A stretch of DNA of 64,000 nt from Bolinopsis microptera. Lineage: Eukaryota; Ctenophora; Tentaculata; Lobata; Bolinopsidae. The translations under genes were made by a program, and so were the position numbers. The DNA is taken from positions 23,701,603-23,765,602 of the forward strand of contig NC_087072.1 of assembly GCF_026151205.1 (NCBI RefSeq), read 5' to 3'. Positions 55,601 through 64,000 of the stretch are shown here, piece after piece. Position 1 is the stretch's first letter. Every line of letters begins with the position of its first letter. The notes under the pieces are model-generated. The model saw nothing but the letters and a program-made list of their open reading frames with translations, did not search any database and was not told the origin of the DNA.

Positions 55601-55827
55601 TGTGATGTATACTTATACTTATATATTGCAATTCACCGCAGGTTGACGGTGATGGAGAATTGAGACTGAAGAAGATTCAGGGACAAGTTATACGGATCAT
55701 AACAGCACTCAACCAGCTGAGTGCCAAGATCGATGTAAACACCATGCAGGTCGACAAAAACGTTAACTCCGAGGAGATCGAGATAAGAAAAAGTAGAATT
55801 ATTGACACAGAATCTGGACCTGCTTGA
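36634..55827 (+). CDS. TRPA1-like ankyrin-repeat cation channel, multi-exon gene
   Basis: Non-selective cation channel of the TRPA family, a plasma-membrane sensor of noxious chemicals or temperature in animals. Coding exons start at 36634 (MSKHKSFYG, donor gtaagt) and end at 55827. Ankyrin exons cover 36894-40627; linker and S1-S3 exons follow in two tandem copies (41140-42892 and 43449-45093). S3-S5 is at 45362-45544, pore and S6 at 46560-46763, the TRP-like segment at 47295-47444, and the cytoplasmic tail at 55239-55355 and 55642-55827. The tail shows VYPNKVVYPLSLFFCFG and a coiled-coil-like IQGQVIRIITALNQL, in the order found in human TRPA1. Weak points: one or two apparent 1-base shifts in the 40265-40627 exon, an unclear junction near 39080-39190, and a stop in duplicated copy 1. 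It could be functional with errors, or decaying. Confidence 0.85.
41140..42892 (+). pseudogene. TRPA1-like duplicated exon set, copy 1 (with stop codon)
   Basis: Five exons: 41140-41308, 41542-41636, 41865-42019, 42355-42513 and 42787-42892, giving the pre-S1 linker (LINSHPLHQLIIHYPSQAR), S1 (VWCYLNVFLNVIFVIFIS), S2 (GILLVLSLCSI..SGLRLVLEL) and start of S3 (NYLEVVIFGLTIVFCL). The fourth exon has TGA at 42446-42448, where copy 2 has GGA. Intron 3 carries about 200 extra bases (42110-42300) related to the repeat at 31.26 kb. The stop makes this set non-coding if spliced in. Confidence 0.82.
43449..45093 (+). CDS. TRPA1-like duplicated exon set, copy 2 (intact)
   Basis: Exons 43449-43617, 43852-43946, 44177-44330, 44559-44717 and 44988-45093 match copy 1 almost base for base and have no stop. 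Entry phase is 1 and exit phase 0, fitting the ankyrin exon before and the S3-S5 exon after. Joining copy 1 to copy 2 would break the frame (phase 0 to phase 1), so only one set can be used in a transcript. Confidence 0.85.
45362..47444 (+). CDS. TRPA1-like gene, S3-S6 and pore exons
   Basis: 45362-45544 encodes VGCYVVVFAWYNMLMSLKKL, then IFLFLIPYILMFHMSF (S4-S5). 46560-46763 encodes the pore helix region IGTSIGKVVTMFTGQ, where human TRPA1 has a Gly-Asp filter after MML, and S6 (LFLCPIILMNLL). 47295-47444 encodes TVLAILDVAETRITSKLRRS, matching the conserved post-S6 segment. All are phase 0. The filter here reads FTGQS, without the usual acidic residue. Confidence 0.83.
45692..46448 (+). mobile_element. 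Tc1/mariner-like MITE, 757 bp, in a TRPA1-like intron
   Basis: Ends CAGGGTGGGCCAAAAGTCAG and its inverted copy lie just inside TA dinucleotides (45690 and 46449). It has no coding capacity. The same family occurs at 15.9, 49.4-52.8, 52.9 and 60.8 kb. TA target duplications suggest Tc1/mariner mobilisation, but the family name is inference. Confidence 0.82.
46764..47294. other. TRPA1-like intron, no other feature
   Basis: AT-rich intron. Contains a cluster of short atcaatatatataaaatcat repeats near 47118-47160. Confidence 0.4.
47870..48178. mobile_element. GC-rich MITE with hAT-like ends
   Basis: Left end agtggcataacgaagggccc and right end gggcaacgttatgcc are partly inverted (TGGCATAACG). 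The inside is rich in ggggcgccaa repeats with a G-run of about 19 near 47906. Ends of the CAGTGGC type are common in hAT MITEs. No target duplication was confirmed. Confidence 0.6.
48179..49079. other. TRPA1-like last long intron, no gene seen
   Basis: Holds a short (tc)n run at about 48717-48736 and LINE-like debris near 48780-49080. No intact exon found. Confidence 0.35.
49080..49340 (-). pseudogene. LINE C-terminal fragment with zinc-binding motif
   Basis: Minus-strand frame with IGHSPLVYFQNVANNV, then CEHFSGEAETSQHLLCKC, the Cys/His pattern at the end of many LINE proteins. It abuts the MITE fragment at about 49381. Confidence 0.6.
49381..52773 (-). mobile_element. CAGGGTGGGCC MITE copy split by a LINE insertion
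   Basis: 49381-49627 and 52346-52773 together make the minus-oriented MITE seen whole at 60769-61562. The split falls inside the segment that reads attgattgggtgatt...tgtgacaccgtgac in the whole copy. The right end keeps GGCCCACCCTG before TA; the left end is lost. The inserted 2.7 kb is the LINE listed next. Confidence 0.78.
49628..52345 (-). mobile_element. 5'-truncated non-LTR retrotransposon with long reverse-transcriptase frame
   Basis: An 847-codon minus frame runs from 52421 to 49878. The reverse transcriptase shows SIITPLHKKGDKDNPDNYRA, the palm FVDFRKAFDS, GTEQGHPLSPDLF and the catalytic LLWADDLILLA. A connection region follows, then a C-terminal CSWC...HFLNHC zinc-like motif. The frame is uninterrupted, which is notable among the LINEs here. 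Its first 20 or so codons (MGIVKGCLVSRC and around) are translated from the MITE it landed in, so the N-terminus is chimeric and the real 5' part, including the endonuclease, is missing. Clade uncertain. Confidence 0.85.
52775..53145. repeat. Palindrome built from a LINE RNase H fragment around a minimal MITE
   Basis: Arms 52775-52930 and about 52978-53140 are inverted copies. They encode LADEFARDDQSN and IGPEPFLQLG, a pattern typical of LINE RNase H ends (minus-strand sense in the right arm). The centre (about 52933-52979) is a 47-bp piece with both CAGGGTTGGCC and CCACCCTG ends, which looks like a MITE reduced to its termini. Confidence 0.65.
53205..53940. repeat. Short direct repeats around gtagtgattcagtcc
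   Basis: ggtagtgattcagtcctaaa plus tatacctcaatccctacca occurs at about 53221-53268 and 53886-53932, with many single gtagtgattcagtcc units around them. The segment between has no gene, but a 55-bp hairpin at 53389-53443 (cattatggatgact...agtcatccataatg). Confidence 0.75.
54105..54837. mobile_element. TTAA-flanked foldback element, 733 bp
   Basis: Two arms of about 350 bases are nearly perfect inverted copies around a small centre at about 54470. Boundaries read TTAAGGGGGCTGG and CCGGCCCCCTTAA. The TTAA fits piggyBac- or Kolobok-type insertion. No coding sequence. Confidence 0.8.
54838..55238. other. End of the long TRPA1-like intron
   Basis: AT-rich, no feature beyond the acceptor cttttcag at 55231-55238. 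Confidence 0.4.
55239..55827 (+). CDS. TRPA1-like gene, C-terminal tail exons
   Basis: 55239-55355 (39 codons) begins GKVYPNKVVYPLSLFFCFGK. 55642-55827 (62 codons) begins VDGDGELRLKKIQGQVIRII and ends before TGA. The VYPNK block is a firm match to the vertebrate TRPA1 tail. A 7.8-kb intron full of mobile DNA separates these exons from S6. Confidence 0.82.
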
Positions 55828-55867
55828 TTAATGTGAATTTTGTGAAATTATGATACCGTATTTAACT

Positions 55868-56696
55868 TGTAGAGATCGAGTTCGCATGTGTAATTAGATT
55901 TTTAATTTTAGTTTCTTAATAATTTTAGTTTTTGTAGAATTCACGTAAAAGTTGTAAAGTTGGATATGGAGCTGTGCCAACTGATTCCAGACTGATTTCT
56001 TTAAAGTACCTGATTCCATCTCCTGATTTTGGGACAAGAATTTGAATCTAGGACAATAAAATGATAAATCCCATTTAATCTTAAATCATGAAGTAGTGTT
56101 AAATTCTTTGAGAGACCCGAGTGATTGAAACTTTGATCAATCGTCAAATAAGCGGAATCATTTATTGAACAGCATGACACAGTACGATACCGAATGATTG
56201 ACAAATGATTTATGAATGATTACGGCCAAAGCCCGTTTCTAAGAATAAAGATAAATTCTGATAACGATCAATTTTAAAGATAACGGAATTTAGGAGCTAG
56301 TTGTTTGATGATTTGAAAGTTGATTGAAAGCCGCAGACGCGGAGACAATGATATTGTATGCATGAATATCGAATTATTGTTGAGACGGGTTGCCCGAGGT
56401 TAGTACCGGAAAGCCCGAGGTTAATACCGGAAGCCCGAGATTGATGTCGGAGGATTAATTACTGAAATAAGCGTGATAATTGGACATGTTTAATGTTTAA
56501 TTAAGCTGAATCAAACAGCTCTAATCAGCACAGCCTCGTATTATTTTGAGAGAGTTTTGTCACTTCAAAGAAGTTCAACAGCTAGCTCCCATTTTCCTTA
56601 CTGTTAAATATGCTACAATAGTTTAAATCAGTTTCATAACGTGCTCGTTTCTCTTAGTCCCCCTTAGTCTTGTCCAAAGAAACCCTACAGCGCACA
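55868..56696 (+). repeat. 5' LTR
   Basis: 829 bp. Compared with the 3' LTR it shows a 7-base difference near 56490 (atgtttaattaagc versus atataagc) and a handful of substitutions, so insertion is recent. Confidence 0.88.
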
Positions 56697-56771
56697 ATTG
56701 GTGGAGAACCCGGGCACTGAAGTTCTACAGACTCCTGATCCCGAAGTAGATAAGAATTTGATCGATTGAAA

Positions 56772-58321
56772 ATGGCTTCCATTGAATCACTTGAGCTGAG
56801 TACTGAAAAGAAAGCTGCCGTGGAGAACCTTATTATGCAAGCACAAAGGGAGGCTGCTGTGCAAGCTACTAACCAAGCCAAAGTTGACTTCAGAGCTGGA
56901 GTTGCTGGAGTCGCCGACCTAACTCGTTTGACCCGACCACTTCGCACATTACTTCGTATTTCGATAGCTTTGAACCTTTTCGAAGGATAATGAACCTTGA
57001 AGGTGCTGAGGCAATTAATACTTTCCTGACTTATCTGGACCAAAAGTCACTAAATGCCTTGATTGCCAATGACCTAGTTAGAAAGGACGACTGGACAGCA
57101 TTTCGTAGAGATGCTATTACAGCCTTGACCTCCCCCAGTGAATCGGTCAAAGCAAGATACGAACTGAAAAAAGCTAAACAAAAACTGGATGAAACAGTGT
57201 CGGAGTTCGGAGAAAGACTTATGGACCTGGCTAAATTAGGTTACACTGCTGATGAACAAGACGCTATGCACTCCATTTTAGAAGATGCCCTGACTGGAGG
57301 ATTGAACAGAGATGAAATTGCTGTTTCTTTGATAAATGAACCTGAGCTAGATTTTAAAACTGCTCTCGAAAAAGCCGTCAAGTTGGACGGAGCTTATAGG
57401 GCCAGGTCTTCGCTACGTGATGAAGATAATGTCCACGTCGCTGTTCTTAAAAATGAAGTTAGCATCGACAAGCATGAATCACTAGCCATAGGCGAAGCAG
57501 AACAGGCTAACAGACCTCACAATCATTATTCATTGGGCCTACCTCACTATACCGTCGGCCAATACGAGAGCTGCAATGGAACAGAAAATAGAACAGTGCA
57601 GCAAAACCAAGTCTATGGTATTGAACAAGGCTCAAATTATCATCCCCAGCAGTTCATTAATCAGCTGTCTTCTCACAATCCTGGCCAACCTGCTGATCCC
57701 AGATATGACCACCAACCTTATGCGGGCAACTTAAGAGGCCAAGTACAGTGCCACAAGTGCTATCAGTATGGTCACTACGCTAATGGTTGTCCTAACTACT
57801 CGGTGGTCCAAAACCAAAGACGAAACAACAGCGTCCAGTGTCACTATTGTGGAAACTATGGCCACTTTCAAAGAGATTGTCGTAAAAAGATGAGAGACGA
57901 GGGAAGTTGGAGCGCTAGTGGATTGAATGGACAGATAGGACGACCTAACTTCACATCGCCAAGATATGGTAGATCTGGCAACAGCAGACCTAGTCATTTC
58001 TCGGAACAAGGACCCATCTACAATGGACCTAACAGAGACCAAGAAGATGTTAGACCTCAAGAACCTTATCAAAGCCTAGCTTACCAGCCTGGCTACGATA
58101 ATGGTTACAATAACAGAAGCTTCACCATTACAAACGCACCTGCAGCAGCACCAACCGCCAGCCATCCAGTGCACCAGCCGTACCAGAACACTGCAAGTAA
58201 TCAGCATTATACTCCAAACAGCGGTCCTGTGGGTATACAGAACTCTGACCTGCTGAACCCTCGACCTCAAGCAAACTACTCGACTCCTTTCAATAATACA
58301 TCTGAGGTACCACAAAACTAG
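56772..58321 (+). CDS. Gag-like polyprotein of the LTR element
   Basis: Structural protein that would package element RNA. A 73-codon start frame (56772-56990) overlaps at taatg the second frame (56990-58321, 443 codons). Gag sequence typical of the region (YFDSFEPFRR) continues across in the second frame, so one base shift separates them. The second part holds two CCHC zinc knuckles, CHKCYQYGHYANGC and CHYCGNYGHFQRDC, then a Gln/Asn/Pro-rich tail. No LTR-element envelope is present. Confidence 0.85.
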
Positions 58322-58382
58322 GTCACCACTCCCCTGGAGGGAGGGGGAACACCTCTTCAGATTCTGTCTCTCCATCTTCACA

Positions 58383-58509
58383 GGTCAATTTCTGTGAAGG
58401 CCACGTTTACTTGGACTCAAATTTGTTTGGCACCACTGTAAACACCATTGTAGACACTGGCGCTAGTATGAACTCGATAAGTGAAGAGCTGGTTAGAAAG
58501 CAAGGATAA
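58383..58509 (+). pseudogene. Retropepsin fragment of the LTR element
   Basis: Shows VNTIVDTGASMNSISEELV, the DTGA active-site motif of retroviral-type aspartic proteases, then a stop at 58507. The rest of Pol is gone; 58510-59309 holds no recognisable coding sequence. Confidence 0.75.
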
Positions 58510-59309
58510 TGTCCAGTACCTCTCCCGTAATTTCTTCGACCTGAAAAGATGTGAGCTATCTCTCGAAGCATCAAAGACCTTGAAAATAATGACAAAGATT
58601 CTCCTACTAAAGACTAACAAAGACTCGACCAGATTGGACGGAACCTTCAAGTAGTGGCTCTCCGATGAGGAATTACTACCCTATAAATTGTTGAGCCTGT
58701 AGTAAATGCTTGAGGGTCTACACTTCTCTGTTACTGGTAGTCGCTCACTGATCAGTCTGCGAAATCTTTCGACCTCGGTTACCCTGGATACCTGCAACAT
58801 AATGCAAAAGAAACTCCTCAAACGGCTACGATGTAACAATCAACAATCAACAATCTATCAAACTAACAAAATAACATTGCAGTGAACACACTACTCCCCT
58901 CGGCAGGTTCCAGAGGCTCGACACGAGCCACGGGCCGGCCACGCTCATCAATCTCCTCGTTATCACTGTTGGTACTTCTTCTACTTATCCTGCTCTTCCC
59001 CTTGTCGGGTAGTCCCGGCTTATCGTGATTTGGAACACTGTATCAAAGCACAAAGTTCGATTGCAAAAGAAACTCGAATGCAAGTGAACTGAACAATAAT
59101 TTTTAAAGACTTGAATTTACTGCCTAATGCAGCCCAAACAATGATTGACAGTTGAACCGATAATTCCACAGTTCCGACTTTGAATATATAGAATTTTACA
59201 ATTTTGTCATATGATGCCCTAAGATTTTATACTGGTCCCACTTTTAATTCTCAACTTTTCAAAGACTGCAGAGAGGGATTTATTTTTAAGCTTTTCTACG
59301 GGGAAGTAT

Positions 59310-60131
59310 TGTAGAGATCGAGTTCGCATGTGTAATTAGATTTTTAATTTTAGTTTCTTAATAATTTTAGTTTTTGTAGAATTCACGTAAAAGTTGTAAA
59401 GTTGGATATGGAGCTGTGCCAACTGATTCCAGACTGATTTCTTTAAAGTACCTGATTCCATCTCCTGATTTTGGGACAAGAATTTGAATCTAGGACAATA
59501 AAATGATAAATCCCATTTAATCTTAAATCATGAAGTAGTGTTAAATTCTTTGAGAGACCCGAGTGATTGAAACTTTGATCAATCGTCAAATAAGCGGAAT
59601 CATTTATTGAACAGCATGACACAGTACGATACCGAATGATTGACAAATGATTTATGAATGATTACGGCCAAAGCCCGTTTCTAAGAATAAAGATAAATTC
59701 TGATAACGATCAATTTTAAAGATAACGGAATTTAGGAGCTAGTTGTTTGATGATTTGAAAGTTGATTGAAAGCCGCAGACGCGGAGACAATGATATTGTA
59801 TGCATGAATATCGAATTATTGTTGAGACGGGTTGCCCGAGGTTAGTACCGGAAAGCCCGAGGTTAATACCGGAAGCCCGAGATTGATGTCGGAGGATTGA
59901 TTACTGAAATAAGCGTGATAATTGGACATGTTTATATAAGCTGAATCAAACAGCTCTAATTAGCACAGCCTCGTATTATTTTGAGAGAGTTTTGTCACTT
60001 CAAAGAAGTTCAACAGCTAGCTCCCATTTTCCTTACTGTTAAATATGCTACAATAGTTTAAATCATTTTCATAACGTGCTCGTTTCTCTTAGTCCCCCTT
60101 AGTCTTGTCCAAAGAAACCCTACAGCGCACA
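59310..60131 (+). repeat. 3' LTR
   Basis: 822 bp, near-identical to the 5' LTR. It ends GCGCACA followed by the duplicated target aact. Confidence 0.88.
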
Positions 60132-60135
60132 AACT

Positions 60136-60496
60136 AACTTTTAATTATACGACGAAAAGTGCCAGGATACTGGATAATATAAAATTGACTGTAAATCGTT
60201 ATTTTGGAGTTCATTACAATATTACAGGTATCTAGTATACAGTTCTTCTAACTTCTTTTTAACACGAACATTGACACCATATGGGAAAACTGTATTTAAA
60301 TGTCACATACAAGCTTCTTGAACTATATGTCATTTCGTTCTTTCAATGTGGTATTATTCAAGGTAGAAGTTTAATCGGCATGATTGCCACATGTTCAGTA
60401 CTATGGATTTTAGTGTATTTTTTCACATTAAAGTTGCGTTTTACTGTTTTATTTTTCAATCTCATTCTACATTATATTTTTTATCTTGAGCGTCCA

Positions 60497-60530
<34 letters not shown>

Positions 60531-60768
60531 CAATTTTATCGTCATTATCACTTACACTATGCTCAATTAACACCTGGGTCCTGGGGCTCGTACCCCTGGT
60601 GCCAGAACCCCTGGTGCCAGGACTCCTATAAGTAGAACCCCTGGTGAAAGAACTCACCGTGTAACGACTCAATATGAGGTTGGGAGGACTCCTGGAGGTC
60701 GTACACCTGGAAGCAGAACTCCTGGACATGGACACGCTCCGACAAAGTTTGGTGGCAACGTGATTATA
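60136..60768. other. Region between LTR element and MITE
   Basis: AT-rich, with an (at)n run at about 60500-60526 and a decayed minisatellite of cctggtgccagaa-type units at about 60570-60730. No gene called; the open frame at 60281-60631 is low-complexity. Confidence 0.4.
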
Positions 60769-61562
60769 CATGGTGGGCCAAAAGTCAGTACCCATACGTT
60801 GGGTCTTATACCTCCGCCGTCTTTTATATTTGAGATTTGTTGCTTTTCAGATGGCATACTGTACCTACTTGTTCGACTTCGAGGATTCCGTCGCCAAAAT
60901 TTGAAAATTCGAATATTTTAGACCACGCCCATTCAGTATTAAAACACCTATATTGTTCTCTCTGAACATGTTGGACGCCTAATTTTTTCTGAGACGGTAG
61001 ATTATTATATTTTGCATCTGATCTGAAAAAACGGATTAGAAATGACGAAGTTATCAAGCGATTTGTGTATCTCTTTAGCAAAATTGATTGGGTGATTTAA
61101 TCATGTGACACCGTGACACGACACCTTAATTGGGCAGCCTTAACGATTCCCATAATGTTTAACGGGGTAATTAACGGGGTCACCTTATCAATATCACGTG
61201 ATTAGGTAAGCCAATCACCTGATCACACGTAATGAATAAACTTGTTATGCTTCGTATCTCGGTCATCTGAGAAGCTATAAGTATAACTTTAATTTTTTCA
61301 GGACAAACGTTATTCGAATGGCCAAACACAATTCAATAAAATGTAGCCCGATCCGACTATCCAAATTATCAAATAAATGCGAAAATGAATCTTCATTTGA
61401 AAAAAATGAAGATGAATATTTTTCGAGTTGACAAATATTTCCTCTAACCAGCTAGTGGTGGTATTAAGTTATACAAAAAAGAATTATTTCAATTGGCCAC
61501 TCAGTGACTGAGCTATAATGCCTAATGGCCAACGTATGGGTACTGACTTTTGGCCCACCCTG
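60769..61562 (-). mobile_element. Tc1/mariner-like MITE, complete copy of 794 bp
   Basis: Left end CATGGTGGGCCAAAAGTCAG, right end the inverse TTTTGGCCCACCCTG, TA on both sides. It is in reverse orientation relative to the 45.7-kb copy. It serves as the reference for reading the split copy at 49.4-52.8 kb. Confidence 0.82.
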
Positions 61563-61579
61563 TATAATACCTTGATTTA

Positions 61580-61641
61580 CGGTGTCAACCCATCGAGATC
61601 GTTGCTCTGCGAAGCAGAGCAACGATCGACGATGGGTTGAT
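61580..61641. repeat. Short hairpin
   Basis: tcaacccatcg...gatcgttgctctgc pairs with gcagagcaacgatc...cgatgggttga across a gaa loop. About 28 paired bases. Could be a foldback remnant; no terminator role is meant. Confidence 0.6.
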
Positions 61642-62046
61642 GCGAAGCAAGAATGCTAGTTTGCGCGGCGCAGCGCGTCGAAGCGGCGAAGTCCTCCAAT
61701 ATAATACTTAAAATGTTTTAATCACGTTGAATTCGCAGCACGACCTACTCTTTACTTGACCTCTGACGTTTTTATATATTTCCTAAATTCAATGTTTGAT
61801 GTTCAATTTTTCATTGACATACGTTGCATGCCACTTTTCGCTTTTCGCTTTTCGCTTTTCGCGCGCCGCCGATACGAAACATGTATCAAATTTTTCAACA
61901 TGTAAAAAATATTTCAAGATCATATCAAGACACACACTTTTAAAGACAGTCTGTTAATGAAACTTTGTCGGAGTCATCCCACATCCATGCAGCAAAACGT
62001 TTTGCTAAATAACGGGTTTATAGTTTTAATTTTTTTTTGTGATTAC

Positions 62047-62412
62047 CAGGAAACCTTACCGTTAGGGGCCTAACTTCAAAAGTAAAAAAGATACGATAGA
62101 AACGTTTGGTTTTCAACAAAATGTTCGCCTTGTAAAAATAACGTTTCCTCTCCAGGAGGAAAATTCAAAACAATGTAGATTTTGAATTATCGCGAAAAGT
62201 CATATTTTAGAACTTATAAAACTGCGCAGCTTTAACTTTGCGGATTTTGTTCTCTGATTGGCTGAATCGTATCACGTGGTACGTGGTACAATTGCATTCT
62301 TGGAATAATTGAAGCGTGCAAATGCTATTCGAACTAACGAGCGCGCGTGGAGTTCAACAAGCTGTGAAGAGGCGATCACCCTGTAGTAATATTGCCAGTC
62401 GGTAAGGTCTGC
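62047..62412. mobile_element. MITE with CCTTACCG ends, copy 2
   Basis: Begins aggaaaccttaccgttaggg and ends gtcggtaaggtctgctggg. Matches copy 1 (24797-25275) except for copy 1's extra internal block. Confidence 0.75.
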
Positions 62413-62660
62413 TGGGTATAATTATAAACAAGTTTATCCTATTTTCATGAATGCGCGGCTTTGGCGGCCAGTTATTGACTAATTCACCAGGTAGCCATGT
62501 GTATACGCGTACTGCGTGACGCGCTTGTTTCACAAGTAGAATATAATTCGGCGGTCGCGCGCTACTGCAAGCGAGAGGGCTCTGGTTAGAGCAAATTAAC
62601 AAATACATAAAATTGAATTTTAAATAGAAATGTGGATATGTATATGTATACGCTGCAATA

Positions 62661-63203
62661 TTGCCGGCTGTTCGGGAGGCTGACAACGCAGGGTGCCATG
62701 CCTGTGGAAAATGCTATGTTTGTAAGCAAAGTTTCCTGTCCCCTTGTTCCAAATTTAGTAGTCACCATTCCAAACAAGTTTTCCCTATTACTAAATATAT
62801 AACTTGTCAGAGTAATAACCTTATTTATTTAATGGAGTGTAGAACTTGTAAACAGTCGTATGTAGGATATACTAATTCTAATCTCCCTAAGAGATTTTCT
62901 AATCATAAGAGCCACATTAAGAAAGGTATCAGGAGTTGTAAGTTAGTAAATCACTTTTTAGATATTGATCATGATTTAGATTTTAGTTCAGTAGCCTTAT
63001 ATAACTCTTCACTTAGTACGCACCTTTCTGTTATTATAGTGGACGCTCTAGAATTTAAACCTGAAATAAGTAAAGCAGATAGGGAAAAGGCCATGGAAGC
63101 TAGAGAGGGGTTCTACCAGACCCAATTGAAAACCCTTGAGCGTTATGGGGGTATGAACACCCTCGATAGTAACCACATCCTTTTTAAATCCGCTGGAGCT
63201 TAG
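62661..63203 (+). pseudogene. Penelope-like element fragment with GIY-YIG endonuclease
   Basis: About 180 codons, entered at a TTG with no upstream ATG. A CHACGKCYVCKQ cysteine cluster and CQSNNLIYLMECRTCKQSYV then GYTNSNLPKRFSNH match the CX2C-linker and GIY-YIG nuclease at the end of Penelope-like retroelements. The reverse transcriptase part is absent, so it is 5' truncated. The frame itself is clean. Confidence 0.8.
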
Positions 63204-64000
63204 TGTTTAGTTATTTATTTTATTTAACATGATCTTAGCCTATAAACCCGTGTTTAGTTTACAATATTGCTATCAGAGACGTGTTATATTCATCACTATT
63301 TTAATATTTTTACTGCTTGATTCAGAGAAATCTAGCTTTTTCCGAGAAACTAATCTTTAATAGATTAGATAAAATGTACTCAGCCATTCTTTTTGTTTGA
63401 TTATTACTCAGAATTTTTTAGTTTTGTACCGTTTTGAGTCACATAGTTTTGTACGTCTTCCTAAGACTTGTTTTCCTTTCCTAGTTTGTAAGTTATTTTA
63501 AAGATTTGTGTATATTCCAGTTGCTTTTAGAACAATTTTATCTCAGATAACGATGTTTAATAAAATGATGCAAAGAACTATTTCGAAGATCTAATCAACA
63601 CCGACTTTTAATGTGTAGGAGTACAGCAACGAAATATATATATATATATATATTAAAATTTAAAACTTTCAAAACGGGGGCATTGATTGAAATGGCATAT
63701 GAATATTATTATATTATGATTGTAAAATAAAGGATAAAATTTTAAATTTGTTTCACAAAATTTGTTTCACAATGAGAATGGTCCAGTTATGAGTTATCAT
63801 AGAGAATCATGAAATAGAACAAGGGCTGTTTAAGATATTCGTTTAGGGAAAAGGCACATCGTAGAAAACATGGACAAAACTGATCAGAACTTCCATGATG
63901 AAACAAACAAACTGTACTCAAATCAAATAAAATCATAACATAATGAAACATTGGATCACTCAGATATAAAAAGGACGGATTCTCCTGAGATGCTCATACA
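63204..64000. other. Right edge, no gene seen
   Basis: AT-rich sequence, probably including the 3' untranslated part of the Penelope-like fragment. An (at)n run lies at about 63634-63652. No exon supported. Confidence 0.35.

Larger units (their letters stand above)
55868..60131 (+). mobile_element. LTR retrotransposon, 4.26 kb, internally deleted
   Basis: LTRs 55868-56696 and 59310-60131 begin TGTAGAG and end GCGCACA. They flank Gag and the first part of Pol. Target duplication aact (55864-55867 and 60132-60135). A primer-binding-site-like tggtggagaacccgggc follows LTR 1, and a purine run (acggggaagta) precedes LTR 2. Reverse transcriptase and integrase are absent, so it needs a helper element. 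It landed 40 bases past the TRPA1-like stop codon. Confidence 0.9.

Overview
This is a repeat-rich, AT-rich piece of animal nuclear genome. It has split genes with GT-AG introns, no bacterial operon structure, and abundant LINEs, MITEs, hAT, LTR and Penelope-type elements. A secreted papain-family protease with three ShK-type domains, a TRPA1-like channel and degenerate tRNA-derived SINEs would suit a cnidarian or a similar early-branching marine invertebrate. The species cannot be fixed from sequence alone.

Left part (about 1.6-21.7 kb): one minus-strand gene, a tRNA-dihydrouridine synthase 2 (DUS2) homologue. I traced it by eye through seven exons; they keep one continuous reading frame of 1275 nt and run from the FMN-barrel domain to a C-terminal double-stranded-RNA-binding domain. 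Its large introns hold three single-exon genes on the opposite strand: a cysteine protease with ShKT domains (3.36-4.81 kb), a polypeptide GalNAc-transferase with a ricin lectin domain (6.07-7.84 kb, one apparent frameshift) and a class A GPCR (20.06-21.18 kb). The same introns carry a palindromic piggyBac-like MITE, a MITE with 8-bp target duplications and minisatellite-bearing ends, and a 2.86-kb foldback with 1.13-kb arms.

Middle part (23-36 kb): mostly mobile DNA. It holds a SINE, a MITE, a broken CR1/Jockey-type LINE, a hAT element with an exact 8-bp target duplication, and a second LINE. A single-exon B4GALNT-like glycosyltransferase with an N-terminal lectin-like domain sits between two 813-bp direct repeats.

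Right part (36.6-55.8 kb): a plus-strand TRPA1-like channel gene with many ankyrin exons, an S1-S6 channel region and a short cytoplasmic tail. Five exons (pre-S1 to about S3) are tandemly duplicated inside the gene, and the first copy carries a stop codon. Its introns hold Tc1/mariner-like MITEs, one of them split by a 5'-truncated LINE, and two palindromic structures.

Right end (55.9-64 kb): a 4.26-kb LTR retrotransposon with near-identical LTRs, Gag and only the start of a protease, then further MITEs and a 5'-truncated Penelope-like endonuclease fragment. Exon boundaries were placed by hand from splice consensus, reading phase and family similarity; no alignment software was used.
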